A DNA stretch of 64,000 nucleotides. It comes from Gonatopus flavifemur. Taxonomy: Eukaryota > Arthropoda > Insecta > Hymenoptera > Dryinidae. The stretch is taken from NCBI GenBank assembly GCA_018340375.1, contig JAFFJZ010000003.1, positions 15,810,001-15,874,000 on the forward strand. Direction: 5' to 3'. Shown here one piece after another: positions 63,701-64,000 of the stretch. The number at the start of each line of letters is the position of its first letter. Within the stretch, counting starts at the first letter, position 1. The position numbers were made by a program, and so were the translations under genes. The notes beneath the pieces were generated by a model. That model was given only the letters and a program-made list of their open reading frames with translations, ran no database searches and was not told the DNA's origin.

Positions 63701-63822
63701 ATGACATTATCGGTCCATCTAAAAATTTATACACATTCTATATAAATTTTATAGAGAATAGAATATAAGTGTGTAAATATTTTTATATTCTTATTGAAAA
63801 TATTCCTGTTTCGATGTTGTAG
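57786..63822. other. Gene-poor interval 4, upstream of the GAS1-like exon
   Basis: No coding exon recognised. A less AT-rich patch at about 62270-62560, with TATAAAA near 62334 and a TTCAGT initiator-like motif near 62498, could be a promoter. The evidence is weak. Confidence 0.35.
61251..61415. mobile_element. 165-bp MITE-like element with AAACGGTC-CACACAAA arms
   Basis: The left end reads GTGTCCCAAACGGTCTACAC. The right end, reverse complemented, reads GTGTTGGAAACGGTCCACAC. A related single arm (TTTTGTGTTAGAAACGGTCC) lies at 60783-60802. Confidence 0.6.
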
Positions 63823-63826
63823 GACG

Positions 63827-64000
63827 ATGTCACGTGGTATAGATTGGGTGGACGTTGTCCTTGCCTCGTTACTTTTGACAATGACGTATAGTACAATGGT
63901 GTCGTCCACGATGCGTTGCGAGGACGCGAGACTGAGATGCGCGTACAGAACAGGATGTGGAATGGCGTTACAGCATTATGTAACTGGATGTGCATCGGTT
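63827..64000 (+). CDS. GAS1 / GDNF-receptor-like cysteine-rich receptor, first coding exon (truncated by window end)
   Basis: The exon opens after the acceptor gatgttgtag at 63822. The ATG at 63827 starts 58 open codons that reach the window end. Residues 1-30 look like a signal peptide (MSRGIDWVDVVLASLLLTMT then a polar stretch). The mature part begins with CEDARLRCAYRTGCGMALQHY and a further Cys in VTGCASV. This C-x6-C-x5-C spacing followed by a Cys about ten residues later is typical of the first GDNF/GAS1 repeat, and the wording is closest to insect proteins called growth arrest-specific protein 1. In vertebrates GAS1 is a GPI-anchored Hedgehog co-receptor related to GFR-alpha. The start follows a splice acceptor, so at least one untranslated exon must lie upstream, probably far away in the gene-poor region. 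Family assignment rests on one partial domain. Confidence 0.62.
   Translation, partial: MSRGIDWVDVVLASLLLTMTYSTMVSSTMRCEDARLRCAYRTGCGMALQHYVTGCASV

Overview
This is insect nuclear DNA: strongly AT-rich, with small exons separated by spliceosomal GT-AG introns, insect-type gene content, and many short fold-back elements (MITEs). The exact order cannot be fixed from sequence alone. A holometabolous insect such as a hymenopteran is a guess. Only four protein-coding loci can be supported, plus two dead transposable-element relics.

0-8 kb: a minus-strand three-exon gene for the mitochondrial complex I subunit NDUFS4 (1393-3317), with a perfect TATCGATA (DRE) motif upstream. On the plus strand, a three-exon gene (5775-7718) encodes a predicted 106-residue secreted precursor with a signal peptide, a Lys-Arg site and a six-cysteine core. 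I cannot assign it to a named family, and it is the most interesting protein in the window.

8-19 kb: a seven-exon plus-strand gene (10544-18342) encodes a complete 367-residue secreted peptidyl-alpha-hydroxyglycine alpha-amidating lyase (PAL), the second enzyme of neuropeptide C-terminal amidation. All splice phases agree. The zinc-ligand histidines and catalytic Arg/Tyr are present, but the Met and Asp flanking the third histidine in vertebrate PAL are replaced. Its introns hold several MITEs.

19-63.8 kb: a gene-poor stretch without convincing coding exons. It holds MITEs, simple repeats, a decayed mariner transposase (about 48480-49450, minus), the tail of a non-LTR retrotransposon (about 55821-56140, minus), and several purine-rich, GC-elevated islands that may be regulatory DNA or untranslated exons. 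At 57361-57785 two unrelated MITEs are nested inside a third.

63.8-64 kb: the first coding exon of a GAS1/GDNF-receptor-like cysteine-rich receptor gene begins at 63827 and runs off the window. Its 5' untranslated exon(s) and regulatory DNA probably lie in the gene-poor region before it.

The genes do not form an operon. The only functional neighbourhood suggestion is that a small secreted peptide precursor and a peptide-processing enzyme lie in tandem about 2.8 kb apart.
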